A DNA stretch of 64,000 nt from Bacteriovoracaceae bacterium (GTDB lineage Bacteria > Bdellovibrionota > Bacteriovoracia > Bacteriovoracales > Bacteriovoracaceae): assembly GCA_016784965.1 (NCBI GenBank), contig JADHTQ010000002.1, positions 1 to 64,000 on the forward strand, read 5' to 3'. The notes under the pieces are model-generated. The model was given only the letters and a program-made list of their open reading frames with translations. It had not been told where the DNA came from and ran no database searches. Below, in pieces: positions 33,692 to 42,929 of the stretch (its first letter is position 1; each line of letters begins with the position of its first letter). The translations under genes and the position numbers were made by a program.

Positions 33692-33905
33692 ATTTTTTGT
33701 TTTAGTATACTAAGAGAGTGAGGGTAAAAATGTCAATCTGTTTCCTACAAGCCAACTTAATAAATTATATATTTAATTTCAAAGGCAAATTAGAACATAT
33801 CTGGTAAAACCGACCATAATGGGTTAGAATATGTGTGGTCCAAAATTTAAATTGCCAATACATACTTTTGGACCCTATCGCTTAAAGATAAACACGGAGT
33901 TTATT

Positions 33906-34223
33906 ATGCCAAAAGAAGTGACTAACTGGTCAGCAAAACTGCAGGATATTTTTCACACTTGTCAAAGCGAAATTTCTAAGACGACTTCAATAGGTAAAAA
34001 AATGTTAAGGGCCTCTAAGACTAGTACGACCCTACAATATGCATTGAAAGAATTAGGGCAATTAGCTGCTGATGAGATGAGGCAAGGAAAGCTCAAATGG
34101 GACAACCCCCATGCCCTAAATTTAGTTCAAACAATTGAAAAATGTAACAATAATTTATATGAAATAGAACACGAAGTTAAAGAAATAAAGTTCCCTGAAG
34201 ATAACGACCAACCACACGTCTAA
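33906..34223 (+). CDS. Small helical protein, 105 aa
   Basis: The ATG at 33906 has CGGAG about eight bases upstream and is preferred over an earlier frame opening at 33831. The product is charged and almost entirely helical, with no signal peptide or cysteine pair, and an acidic end (F-P-E-D-N-D-Q). Its stop overlaps the engB stop by four bases on the opposite strand. It may be a small cytoplasmic adaptor; no family is recognised. Confidence 0.55.
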   Translation: MPKEVTNWSAKLQDIFHTCQSEISKTTSIGKKMLRASKTSTTLQYALKELGQLAADEMRQGKLKWDNPHALNLVQTIEKCNNNLYEIEHEVKEIKFPEDNDQPHV

Positions 34224-34888
34224 TGCAACTGTTGGGCCTGAATTATATTGTCAATTATTGATTGTTGAAGCTCTAAGGTACCAGTACCTTTTTCAGCAGA
34301 AACTAGCATGACCTCATCAATACCATTATCTTCTGCTAATATTGCTTTTTTCAATTTAGCTAATTGTGCTCGCTCTTTTTGAGTTTTTAGTTTATCAATT
34401 TTGTTTAATACATTTATTGTTGGAAAATTATATTTATTTATGAAGCTTCTGAACCTTAAATCGGCTTTTTGACCGGGATGTCTGGCGTCTTGAATGTTGA
34501 CCAGAGTCATATGGATTCCGATAGATTCAAATAGAATTGACATTAACTCATCCCAATTTTTGGACATCTCCTTAGAAACATTTGCATGACCGTATCCCGG
34601 CAAATCAAACAAATAGAGGGTTGGAAGCGAGTTGTCGACTTCACCATCATTTACTAGATCAAAGGTAAATATATTAACCATCCTTGTTCTGCCCGGGGTT
34701 TTTGAAGTGCGAGCTACCCGCTTACCAAACAAAGAATTAATTAAGCTGGATTTTCCTACATTTGATCTACCGACAAAACAAACACCAATCAGCCTATCAG
34801 ATAGGTTCTGGAACCACTCTACTAGTTGGGCGGGATCACTAATGCCATAGCAAAACTTGGCACTACCTTTTAATATTTCATACTGCAT
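34220..34888 (-). CDS. engB: GTPase EngB (YihA/YsxC), ribosome assembly
   Basis: The 222-residue protein has G1 G-R-S-N-V-G-K-S, the conserved R-T-S-K-T-P-G-R-T switch segment, G3 D-L-P-G-Y-G, G4 N-K-I-D and G5 S-A-E-K. All are characteristic of the EngB family involved in 50S assembly. TAGGAG lies nine bases before the ATG. The gene is monocistronic, and its stop codon interlocks with that of the convergent small gene. Confidence 0.92.
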   Translation of the reverse strand: MQYEILKGSAKFCYGISDPAQLVEWFQNLSDRLIGVCFVGRSNVGKSSLINSLFGKRVARTSKTPGRTRMVNIFTFDLVNDGEVDNSLPTLYLFDLPGYGHANVSKEMSKNWDELMSILFESIGIHMTLVNIQDARHPGQKADLRFRSFINKYNFPTINVLNKIDKLKTQKERAQLAKLKKAILAEDNGIDEVMLVSAEKGTGTLELQQSIIDNIIQAQQLH

Positions 34889-35067
34889 GGATTAGCACTC
34901 CTAACTATAAGCTTGTAAAGTTAAAAAATAGTTACATGGTACAATTTGTATCCCACTTGCTCTAAGAACCTTGCAAGCATTTCTCATAACATAAACCACA
35001 TTTTAACTGGCATGGCTTTTGTATAGATTCTGATTGCAACTTGTCAACAATATAAAAGGAGTAGTAT

Positions 35068-36411
35068 ATGGAATGTAATGCACATAGTGATTTTTACAAT
35101 GTAGTACCTTTGCGCTTTTTACCAAAGCAAGGTCTACATATTTTACAAAAGCGCGGTATTCGTATTGGTGATAAATTATCGATTTTTCCCATGCAGGGTA
35201 GAAAGAAAACAATAACATTAAATCGCACAAAATATCACCTTATATCCAACCCATCATATAAAGTCGAAACCAATGATATCAATATCTTGCTGCCATCCAT
35301 GCAGGATGATAACTACTCGTTCTCCCTAATTTTATGCAGTAAAGCAAGTAGCAGTAGAAAAGACAAAACTGCTCGTTTTTTACTCAAATCCACTTGCTCT
35401 AACCCCTTTTTTGTAAACGGTACCTTAAGTTATGAAACTTTCATAGAGCGCGGCGATGTCATTGACCTTGGTCACAATCGATTAAAAGTGGTGGCAAGTG
35501 ATTCAGACAAAACAATTGATGATGTTTTTGCAACCAACTTAATACTAAATAAACAACTAATTGAGTCCGACCTCAATATCTTAATTGAAGGAGAAACAGG
35601 TACTGGCAAAACCCATCTGGCAAAAAAGATACATGTAGCAAGTGGGCGGGTGGGTGAATTTGTACATATAAACCTCTCCTCCTTTTCTCCTAACCTAATT
35701 GAATCGGAGCTTTTTGGGCATATAAAAGGTGCTTTTACTGGGGCTGTTTTAAACAAGCATGGGGCCTTTTTGGATGCTAATCGTGGTACGTTATTTTTAG
35801 ATGAAGTTGATTCTTTGCCATACTCATTACAAACTAAATTGCTACTCTTTCTAGACTCAAAGGAGGTAAGACCAGTTGGAGGAAGCATCAACTACAAAAC
35901 AGATGTCCGACTCATTTTTGCTTCTGGTAGACAGCTTTTACCACTGGTAGATAAGGGCACTATAAGGCGTGATTTTTACTTTCGAGTTACATCGGGCGGA
36001 ACTATTACCCTACCGCAAATTAACAAACACCCCGAAGTTATCAAGCAACTTTGTGAGGCCTTCGAAAATCAACACAACGTAACTATTTCAAAAAAATTGC
36101 TAAGCTACTATCAAAAGATTAATTGGCCGGGCAATATTAGGCAACTCCTCGGGCATTTAAACAAGAAAAAAATAATGGGCAAAGGTCCCAAACTTGAATT
36201 TGATCGTACCGATGAGGAGCTCACCTTGGGGCAACATTTGCTAAAAGAAAGACTTGAAGAACAATTTATGACTATGCAATCTTTAAAAGCAAATTATGCT
36301 CGCAAAGTTTTTCACCACTTAGATTGCAACTATCAAAATTGTGCTAAAGTCTTAAAAATCAGCAATAATACTCTAAGAAGTCTATTGAGTCAGAGTGAGT
36401 TGGCAACTTAA
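35068..36411 (+). CDS. FHA-domain sigma-54 enhancer-binding activator
   Basis: The 447-residue protein has an FHA-like domain (about 60-145, with N-G-T and G-D-V-I-D-L-G) where NtrC-type proteins carry a receiver domain. The AAA+ domain follows: Walker A G-E-T-G-T-G-K-T, the sigma-54 contact loop G-A-F-T-G-A, Walker B T-L-F-L-D-E, and arginine finger R-R-D-F-Y-F-R. A Fis-like helix-turn-helix ends the protein. An intact G-A-F-T-G-A indicates real sigma-54 activation. FHA domains bind phosphothreonine, so input from a Ser/Thr kinase is likely. AAAAGGAG precedes the ATG. It is a candidate activator for the sigma-54 promoters in this window. Confidence 0.88.
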   Translation: MECNAHSDFYNVVPLRFLPKQGLHILQKRGIRIGDKLSIFPMQGRKKTITLNRTKYHLISNPSYKVETNDINILLPSMQDDNYSFSLILCSKASSSRKDKTARFLLKSTCSNPFFVNGTLSYETFIERGDVIDLGHNRLKVVASDSDKTIDDVFATNLILNKQLIESDLNILIEGETGTGKTHLAKKIHVASGRVGEFVHINLSSFSPNLIESELFGHIKGAFTGAVLNKHGAFLDANRGTLFLDEVDSLPYSLQTKLLLFLDSKEVRPVGGSINYKTDVRLIFASGRQLLPLVDKGTIRRDFYFRVTSGGTITLPQINKHPEVIKQLCEAFENQHNVTISKKLLSYYQKINWPGNIRQLLGHLNKKKIMGKGPKLEFDRTDEELTLGQHLLKERLEEQFMTMQSLKANYARKVFHHLDCNYQNCAKVLKISNNTLRSLLSQSELAT

Positions 36412-37349
36412 CCGCCGATTACAGAATAAAAGAATACCGTCTCTATCTCACCACCAATCTCGAGACGCTTTATAAGCTTGTTGACCTCGGCCCGAACCTT
36501 CTGCTTTATAATTTCTTTACCTTCTGGAGTAAGAGGAAATTCAGGAACAACTGCCTGCATAGAGTTGTTAATCGTGTTTTTAACGAGGTGTTCATTCTCA
36601 TAGAAGTACGCTTTAATATAGCGATTTGATGACTGTAACACTAAGTCTGCATTAAGAGACTTAATTGATGTTGTAGACTCTATATAGATAGGAATGTGGA
36701 TATTGGTGATAAGAATCTGTTTTGCATCTAGCATATGATAAAAAGGTCTTGATGAAATTTCTCTTTTTGGCTTTATTGCAGTTTTAAGTTTTATCTTAGC
36801 TGTATCTTCTAATATATTTTTAGAAGCAATAAAAATGCTAGTCAAGGCCAACAGTATAACAACGCTAGAGGTCCCTGCAATTATCAATGTCGTCGACTGT
36901 AACCCCAATATATAAGCTTTAACAATATGTGAATACTGCTTTACTGCTGAGAAAACGAGCTGAAAGGGTCTTTTAAAGTTACTCTTATGAACTTCCCAAA
37001 ATGTTTTAAATTTCGAAAGCATCATTGGCACAAAATTTAGTGCCTTTTTGAGCAACTCCTTACTAAAAGGAACTATTTGGGAGATCACCCTACCGAAACT
37101 AAATTGTTCCTTTTCATGTTTGGCCATCTCCTCAACTTCATGTGCTTTTTGAATTAGATCCTGCTTCATATGAGACAGCTTATCGCTGACTTTGGACCGG
37201 TTTTTTTTGATAGTATCAACAATCTTTTGTTGATATAAATCTTTGTATTTTTGAGGGATTAGCTTTTGTATATAGCTAACAATCATAACTTTTATAGTTA
37301 TAAGAAGCTTATTAATCTTTTCTTCAATCATATGCAATTTACTACTCAT
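36408..37349 (-). CDS. Membrane protein with FliL-like C-terminal domain
   Basis: The ATG at 37349 has GAGG nine bases upstream; an ATG five codons earlier overlaps that site. A long helical basic N-terminal region (about 1-150) precedes one membrane segment (about 160-180). The C-terminal ~120 residues follow the FliL pattern: strands, a helix, then T-P-E-G-K-E-I-I-K-Q-K, V-N-K-L-I, and a final strand V-F-F-Y-S-V. FliL stabilises flagellar stators and has stomatin-like relations, but no flagellar gene is nearby and the N-terminal extension is unusual, so the role is open. Confidence 0.6.
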   Translation of the reverse strand: MSSKLHMIEEKINKLLITIKVMIVSYIQKLIPQKYKDLYQQKIVDTIKKNRSKVSDKLSHMKQDLIQKAHEVEEMAKHEKEQFSFGRVISQIVPFSKELLKKALNFVPMMLSKFKTFWEVHKSNFKRPFQLVFSAVKQYSHIVKAYILGLQSTTLIIAGTSSVVILLALTSIFIASKNILEDTAKIKLKTAIKPKREISSRPFYHMLDAKQILITNIHIPIYIESTTSIKSLNADLVLQSSNRYIKAYFYENEHLVKNTINNSMQAVVPEFPLTPEGKEIIKQKVRAEVNKLIKRLEIGGEIETVFFYSVIGG

Positions 37350-37507
37350 TGCACCAAACCTCATTAGTTATACTGGGCCAGACACTGTATCGGACTATCA
37401 AAAAAAAAATCAAGTTTCTGATAGTTTTAATCAAATTTAATTTGCAAAACCATTTCGAAATGAAATAATGTTCAGCAAACAAATTGGGAGCATCACGGGA
37501 GCATCAT

Positions 37508-38380
37508 ATGAACACCACAATAACTACAATCTTTATCTTTTTACTTTCAGTAATACCTCTTACTTCTTATGGAAAATACATGATTTACGATACAAAACTC
37601 GAACAAAGCATCGAGTATGAAACCTTCATTGAAAGCCTTCCGGAGTCTATGAGGATGGTTTTGGGCGAATATCACTACATGGAATCTATTCAAAGCGCAC
37701 AGGCCCAAGTCATAAAAGATACCGTTAACCGTAATAATTCAGCTAGTGCCTTCACTGTCGGATGGGAGTTTTTGAATTATATTGATCAACAAAATATTGC
37801 ATCGGCCTTAGTGGATTACAAATCAGAGTTATTAGACGATCAGGCTTTTTTTGCAAAGCTTTTTCCCAACTCCTCAAATCCGGGACTTAACTCCCCATAC
37901 TCACATATAATGCGAGTATTAAAGGAGCTAGATGGTCAACTAATTGGAACCAATGCCACCCGAGCAACCAAGCGCAAACTCAGGCTAGAAGGCATAGACG
38001 CCCTTGAACCTGAACAAGTACCACCAAATCACCGTTTGGGAGGTGAAAACTATCTTGAGCGTTTCAAGGAAGCCATGCAAGGGCATATGTCAGAAGAGCT
38101 GTTACAGGGTTATTTTTTGGCCCAAAGTTACACCGACAGTGTGATCAGCTATCAACTAGAAAAACTTGCTACCAATTCCCTTGCTTTTTTGGTCGTCGGC
38201 TCTTTCCACTCAGACTACAACGATGGCGTTGTTCCTCATCTTATTGAAATTTCAAGTGAACCGGTCATAACCACTAAATTTATTGATGGATCAGAGTTAA
38301 CTGAAGCGGAATTAGACGAGCTTATAGAGCCATCTCCCAAATATGGTCCACTTGCAGATTACTTAATAATTATTATTTAG
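37508..38380 (+). CDS. ChaN-like haem-binding-fold secreted protein
   Basis: The ATG at 37508 has GGGAG upstream; an earlier frame opening at 37484 lacks one. A signal peptide ends near S-Y-G-K. The mature ~270 residues show the Cofac_haem_bdg (PF04187) hallmarks: L-G-E-Y-H near the start, W-E-F-L followed by Q-Q at the second conserved site, and V-V-G-S-F-H-S near the end. Related proteins bind haem or resemble Tiki-type peptidases, so the actual role is uncertain. Confidence 0.65.
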   Translation: MNTTITTIFIFLLSVIPLTSYGKYMIYDTKLEQSIEYETFIESLPESMRMVLGEYHYMESIQSAQAQVIKDTVNRNNSASAFTVGWEFLNYIDQQNIASALVDYKSELLDDQAFFAKLFPNSSNPGLNSPYSHIMRVLKELDGQLIGTNATRATKRKLRLEGIDALEPEQVPPNHRLGGENYLERFKEAMQGHMSEELLQGYFLAQSYTDSVISYQLEKLATNSLAFLVVGSFHSDYNDGVVPHLIEISSEPVITTKFIDGSELTEAELDELIEPSPKYGPLADYLIIII

Positions 38381-38515
38381 GGTAAATGGCCCTTAAAGTC
38401 CATTAGGAAGATTCTTCCACTACATTTGTTGGTAAGTTAAAAACCTATTCTTTAAAGCAGAACTACCGATCAAGGTTAAGTCATTATGACTAAAATTGTG
38501 TCGGAGGGTGTACTT

Positions 38516-39175
38516 ATGACCAACAAACTTCTTCTTATAGTAATTGTGTCTTTAATTAGCTGTGCCGAGCTTTACACAGATCGATCCCATTATGACGCCA
38601 TGACCCATGACGATGAGCCAATTTTTCAAGCAGGCAGGGATTTTCCCATTATGGTAGGAGATTCTGGACGCGTCGGCAGAACCAAGGAGGAAATTCAAAG
38701 TCGGACTCCCGCTTCTAAGAAAGTTCAAAAAAATTGGATCAATGAAGATTCAATAAAGCAAGAACTGCTAGAAAAAGAAAGGAGACTCACAGAGGTAGAA
38801 TTCAAAGAATATAATAAGCATAATACCTATTTTGCTTCCACATCAGAGAAAATTTATTACCTAGATCTGCCTCCACCTAGAAAAAAGCTATATTTAAAAA
38901 AGAAAGTTGAAGAATATAACTCAATGGTGAACAGAGAAAAAGAGCGAAGAAGAACCGTCATGTCGCTTTTGCGTGGTCATACCAATCAAAGAAAGGGGCT
39001 ATACGTAGGTATGGACAAACAGGCAGTAATTAGAAGCTGGGGAAAACCATACAGAATAGAAGTCGCCGGAAATCCCAAAAATCAAAATGAACGTTGGATC
39101 TTTAATAAAGGAAATAGTAGAATAGACTACGTTTATTTTGAAAGTGGCATTGTACAGGGCTGGGAGATAGAATAA
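38516..39175 (+). CDS. Lipoprotein with BamE/SmpA-like C-terminal domain
   Basis: GGAGG about seven bases before 38516 fixes the start. The lipobox is L-I-S-C-A. A long charged helical middle (about 80-145) leads to a ~65-residue end with G-M-D-K-Q-A-V-I-R-S-W-G-K-P and E-R-W-I-F, then V-Y-F-E-S-G-I-V. This is the fold pattern of the SmpA/OmlA (BamE) family of small outer-membrane-associated domains. It lies 14 bases before yicC and is probably cotranscribed. Confidence 0.6.
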   Translation: MTNKLLLIVIVSLISCAELYTDRSHYDAMTHDDEPIFQAGRDFPIMVGDSGRVGRTKEEIQSRTPASKKVQKNWINEDSIKQELLEKERRLTEVEFKEYNKHNTYFASTSEKIYYLDLPPPRKKLYLKKKVEEYNSMVNREKERRRTVMSLLRGHTNQRKGLYVGMDKQAVIRSWGKPYRIEVAGNPKNQNERWIFNKGNSRIDYVYFESGIVQGWEIE

Positions 39176-39189
39176 TTTAGGAGAAATAG

Positions 39190-40068
39190 GTGAGCGTTCA
39201 ATCTATGACGGGACTTGGAAACTATGTTTTCACCAACGATTTATGTGATCTTTCCATTGAAATTAAGGCGGTTAATCATCGATTTAAGGATATCCGTTTT
39301 AAAATTCCTCAAATGTTAAGTACTCTCGAACCAGATTTAAGAAAGTTGCTCAATGAAGAGTTCAAACGAGGCAGTTTTGAAGTTTTTATTAGCTATAAAA
39401 CCAACAAAGAGCAAAATCTTTTTGATAGCTTAGATCATACAAAAATTACCAATTATGTAGATAGTTTGAGTAAACTACTTAACAAAAAAAGAAGTTTATC
39501 ATTAACAATTGATCCCTGTAATTTTCTTCGCAGTGAATTTTCTCTCCCCCAAGAGGACCAATGTCATAGTTTATTGCAGGAGCTCGTTAAAGAAAACTTT
39601 AAACATGCTTTATCGAGCTTAAAAGACTCCAGATGTACAGAGGGAAAAAAGCTACTTGTAAAAATTAAAGAGCATAAAAATAATTTTTTTGATGAATTTA
39701 AAAAAATACCTCCACTTACTAAACTATTTCAGGAACATGTTAAAGAAAAATTTAAAAAGAAGTTTAGTGACTTAAAGCAAGACATAGACCTAGAGGACCC
39801 TCGTTTTTATCAAGAGGTAGTATACTACCTAGAAAAACTTGATATCGATGAAGAAATTAATAGAATCAAAGCACATCTATCAAAGCTAGATACAATCTTA
39901 AAAGATGGTGGTGAAATTGGTAGACAGATTGATTTTTTAGTTCAAGAGTTAAACAGAGAGACCAACACTATCGGCTCTAAGTCAGGTATTGTAGAAATTT
40001 CTAATGCAGTTGTTCAAATGAAGGTACAGTTGGAAAAAATAAAAGAACAGGGGCTCAATATTGAATAA
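39190..40068 (+). CDS. yicC: YicC-family endoribonuclease
   Basis: The 292-residue protein starts with S-M-T-G-L-G, the invariant opening of the YicC family. It continues with E-I-K-A-V-N-H-R-F-K-D and ends in the DUF1732-type C-terminal region E-I-G-R-Q-I-D-F-L-V-Q-E-L-N-R-E. Members act as endoribonucleases in RNA turnover under stress. A GTG start follows AGGAGA. The gene overlaps gmk by eight bases; yicC-gmk-rel order is common. Confidence 0.9.
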   Translation: MSVQSMTGLGNYVFTNDLCDLSIEIKAVNHRFKDIRFKIPQMLSTLEPDLRKLLNEEFKRGSFEVFISYKTNKEQNLFDSLDHTKITNYVDSLSKLLNKKRSLSLTIDPCNFLRSEFSLPQEDQCHSLLQELVKENFKHALSSLKDSRCTEGKKLLVKIKEHKNNFFDEFKKIPPLTKLFQEHVKEKFKKKFSDLKQDIDLEDPRFYQEVVYYLEKLDIDEEINRIKAHLSKLDTILKDGGEIGRQIDFLVQELNRETNTIGSKSGIVEISNAVVQMKVQLEKIKEQGLNIE

Positions 40069-40636
40069 GGTTAAAGAAGGAAAAATCATTGTAGTAGTGG
40101 CTCCGTCAGGGACGGGCAAATCCACTCTCATAAAAAAACTAAAAGAAGACTTCAAGCAACTTGTCGAATCTACCTCTTGTACGACAAGACCTATACGTAA
40201 AGGGGAAATTGATGGTGTCCACTACTTTTTTCTAAGCAAAAAAGAATTTTTACAAAGAAAAAATGAAGGAGAGTTTTTAGAGTGGGCAATTGTACACAAT
40301 AACTACTATGGTACTTCAAAAAAGTTCGTTGAAAAAAAAATAACTGAAGGGCAAAGTTTAATCTTTGATATTGATATTCAAGGAGCTGATGCTTTTTTTA
40401 AATATTTTAAAAAAAAGTCACATAGCATTTTTATATCCCCCCCAAGTATTAAAGAATTAGAAAAACGGCTAACAAGCAGAGGAACCGATACCGAAAGAGT
40501 CATCAAGACAAGAATTGAAAATGCTAAAAAAGAGATCTTAAGAAAGAATGATTATGAGCATTCTCTGGTAAACGATGATCTGAAAAAAACTTACTCTGAA
40601 TTATACACAATTGTAAAAAATATACTTGAGGAATAA
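40061..40636 (+). CDS. gmk: Guanylate kinase
   Basis: The 191-residue enzyme phosphorylates GMP to GDP. It has the P-loop A-P-S-G-T-G-K-S-T, the GMP-binding S-C-T-T-R-P-I-R-K-G-E and G-V-H-Y-F-F segments, and E-F-L-E-W. The start is TTG, overlapping the end of yicC. It sits directly before the (p)ppGpp synthetase gene, linking guanine nucleotide supply to the stringent response. Confidence 0.93.
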   Translation: MNKVKEGKIIVVVAPSGTGKSTLIKKLKEDFKQLVESTSCTTRPIRKGEIDGVHYFFLSKKEFLQRKNEGEFLEWAIVHNNYYGTSKKFVEKKITEGQSLIFDIDIQGADAFFKYFKKKSHSIFISPPSIKELEKRLTSRGTDTERVIKTRIENAKKEILRKNDYEHSLVNDDLKKTYSELYTIVKNILEE

Positions 40637-40637
40637 T

Positions 40638-42830
40638 TTGCTACATAGAATTGATTTTTCACATGAACGATACTTAAAAATAGAAGATCTTGTTCGCAGA
40701 ATCAAAGGATACTACCCAGAAGCTGACTTTACAATGCTAAGAAAGGCATATGCATTTGCCAAAAGGGCACATGATGGCCAAAAGCGCAGCTCTGGTGAAG
40801 AGTTCATCATTCATCCAATGAATGTTGCAGCAACTATCATAAAGCTACACTTAGATATGGATAGTATCGTTGCCGCCCTTTTACATGACACAGTAGAAGA
40901 TTGCGATGTTGCACCAGAGGAAATAGAAAAGGAGTTTAACTTAGATGTTGCACGAATTGTTGTTGGCTTAACAAAAATTTCTAAAATTAAGTTTAAAACA
41001 AAAGAAGAATCACAAATTGAAAATTTCCGCAAGATGGTTGTGGCAATGGCAAAAGACATCAGGGTGATAATTGTAAAGTTAGCAGATAGAATGCACAACA
41101 TGAGAACCTTGCAATATATATCACAAGATAGACAGATGAAAATTGCTCAAGAAACTCTAGATATCTACGTTTCACTGGCCAGCCGTCTAGGGATTAACTC
41201 TGTCAAGTCAGACTTAGAAGATCTCTGTCTTAGATTTCTAAAACCAGAAATTTATTACCGGCTTGCTGAAAAAATTGCAATGAAAAAGAATGATCGGGAT
41301 AAGTATATTAAAGAGGTCGTTGATATCGTAAAAGATAAACTCCTTGAGTATTCACTTAAGGCAGAGGTCAAAGGAAGATCTAAGCACTTTTACTCCATTT
41401 ACAAAAAGATGTTTGCCAGAGGAGTAGATTTTGACCAAATCCAAGATATCTTGGCATTTAGAATCATCGTCAACAACATCACTGAATGCTATAAAGCACT
41501 AGGTATTATTCACTCCTCATTTACCCCAATTCCTGGTCGCTTTAAAGATTATATCGCCATACCAAAACCCAACAACTATCAAAGTTTACACACAACTGTT
41601 ATCGGTCCTGCAGCCGCTAGAATTGAAATCCAAATTCGAAATTATGAAATGAATGAGGTTGCCGAAACAGGTATTGCTGCCCACTGGAAATATAAAGATG
41701 GGATGGCAAATAGAAATACTAAATTGGCCTGGATTCAAGAGCTAGTAGAATTTAATCAGAATATGGATAATCGTGAGTTAATGGATGCAGTTAAAAACGA
41801 TTTAGAAATAGAAGGTGTCTTTGTCTTTACTCCCAAAGGTGAAGTCGTCGAATTGCGATACGGTTCCACCCCCTTAGATTTTGCATACTCCGTTCATACA
41901 GAAGTGGGACATACATGCGTCGGCGCCAAGGTTAATGGCAAAATGGTACCACTTAAGTATCGTCTAAAGTCAGGAGACTCAGTAGATATCTTAACCAGCA
42001 GAAGTCAAACCCCCTCAAAAGACTGGCTTAATATTGTTAAATCTAGTCGTGCTAAGACAAAGATAAAACAGTGGCTTCTCAAGGTTGAGCGAGATCACAA
42101 CAAAGAAGTAGGTAAAGAGATACTAGATAAAGCACTTAGGATTTTTTCTACATCTGCAAAAACACTCAAAAAAAATAATGAGTGGGACTTAGTTATGAGC
42201 AGATGTACGGCCAGCAATGATGAGGAAGTGTATATCAACATCGGCATGGGGAAAGTGTCGACTCAAAGTATAATTGCGACAATTCCATCTTTACAAAAAG
42301 TTGGTACTGAAGATGCAAATACTACTAAAAAAATTGATGAGATTGATAAATATTCGCAAAAGATCTCTCAAACTGCTCGTAAAAAATCCAGCAAGGACAA
42401 TGCGATAATCGTTGATGGCATAAGTGATTTAATGGTAAGAATGGCCCGTTGTTGTAACCCCATTCCGGGCGACTCCATAGTCGGGTATATCACAAGGGGC
42501 AGAGGGATAACCGTTCACACCTCCTCTTGCCAAAGAGTAGACTCTTGTGAAGCGGGAAGAAATATAGTAGTTACATGGAATAGTGATTTTAACTTCAAAC
42601 ATCCCGTTAATATAAGAGTTATCACTCATGATAGACCCGGAATGCTCTCTAAGATATCTAATAAAATTGATAGCCAAAGTGTTAATATTAGAAGTGCCAT
42701 AGCAAAATCTCTTCCAGATAGAAAGGGAAGCTTTATTTTTGAAATTGAAGTTAAAGATTATAGCGAGCTAATCGGTGTTATTAACGGCCTAGAATCTGTC
42801 AAGGATGTCATCAGTGTTTCTAGGGTTTAG
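40638..42830 (+). CDS. spoT: Bifunctional (p)ppGpp synthetase/hydrolase (Rel/SpoT)
   Basis: TTG at 40638 has GAGG six bases upstream and lies just past the gmk stop; an earlier TTG at 40626 is less likely. The 730-residue protein has the HD hydrolase domain with L-L-H-D-T-V-E-D and D-R-M-H-N-M. The synthetase domain has G-R-F-K-D-Y-I-A and Y-Q-S-L-H-T. A TGS domain (V-F-V-F-T-P-K-G-E-V) and a C-terminal ACT domain (D-R-P-G-M-L-S-K-I) follow. Intact HD and synthetase motifs indicate both making and degrading (p)ppGpp. Confidence 0.92.
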   Translation: MLHRIDFSHERYLKIEDLVRRIKGYYPEADFTMLRKAYAFAKRAHDGQKRSSGEEFIIHPMNVAATIIKLHLDMDSIVAALLHDTVEDCDVAPEEIEKEFNLDVARIVVGLTKISKIKFKTKEESQIENFRKMVVAMAKDIRVIIVKLADRMHNMRTLQYISQDRQMKIAQETLDIYVSLASRLGINSVKSDLEDLCLRFLKPEIYYRLAEKIAMKKNDRDKYIKEVVDIVKDKLLEYSLKAEVKGRSKHFYSIYKKMFARGVDFDQIQDILAFRIIVNNITECYKALGIIHSSFTPIPGRFKDYIAIPKPNNYQSLHTTVIGPAAARIEIQIRNYEMNEVAETGIAAHWKYKDGMANRNTKLAWIQELVEFNQNMDNRELMDAVKNDLEIEGVFVFTPKGEVVELRYGSTPLDFAYSVHTEVGHTCVGAKVNGKMVPLKYRLKSGDSVDILTSRSQTPSKDWLNIVKSSRAKTKIKQWLLKVERDHNKEVGKEILDKALRIFSTSAKTLKKNNEWDLVMSRCTASNDEEVYINIGMGKVSTQSIIATIPSLQKVGTEDANTTKKIDEIDKYSQKISQTARKKSSKDNAIIVDGISDLMVRMARCCNPIPGDSIVGYITRGRGITVHTSSCQRVDSCEAGRNIVVTWNSDFNFKHPVNIRVITHDRPGMLSKISNKIDSQSVNIRSAIAKSLPDRKGSFIFEIEVKDYSELIGVINGLESVKDVISVSRV

Positions 42831-42881
42831 CCCCCCACTCCATAACCAATAAAAAATTCCTCTCTCAGTCTGGCCCAAACT

Positions 42882-42929
42882 GAAAACAGTGACAGAAACA
42901 GCAACGGCAACGGAGACCGCAACCGTAAC
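42882..42929. repeat. Degenerate hexanucleotide repeat NNNNAC, eight units
   Basis: Eight successive 6-base units each end in AC: GAAAAC, AGTGAC, AGAAAC, AGCAAC, GGCAAC, GGAGAC, CGCAAC, CGTAAC. The array lies in the 209-base gap between the rel gene and the lipoprotein gene at 43040. Read on the minus strand it would encode alternating Val with Ala/Ser/Thr, but the frame there has no other coding features. Slippage or a transcript structure are possible explanations. Confidence 0.6.

Noticed and set aside
33600-33700. Integrated element at tRNA-Leu
   Set aside because: The neighbouring recombinase-like gene is degenerate, and no duplicated tRNA 3' end was found nearby.
35008-35023. Sigma-54-like promoter before the activator gene (TGGCAT-N5-TTGTA)
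   Set aside because: The -12 element lacks the essential GC (TTGTA), so it is not convincing.
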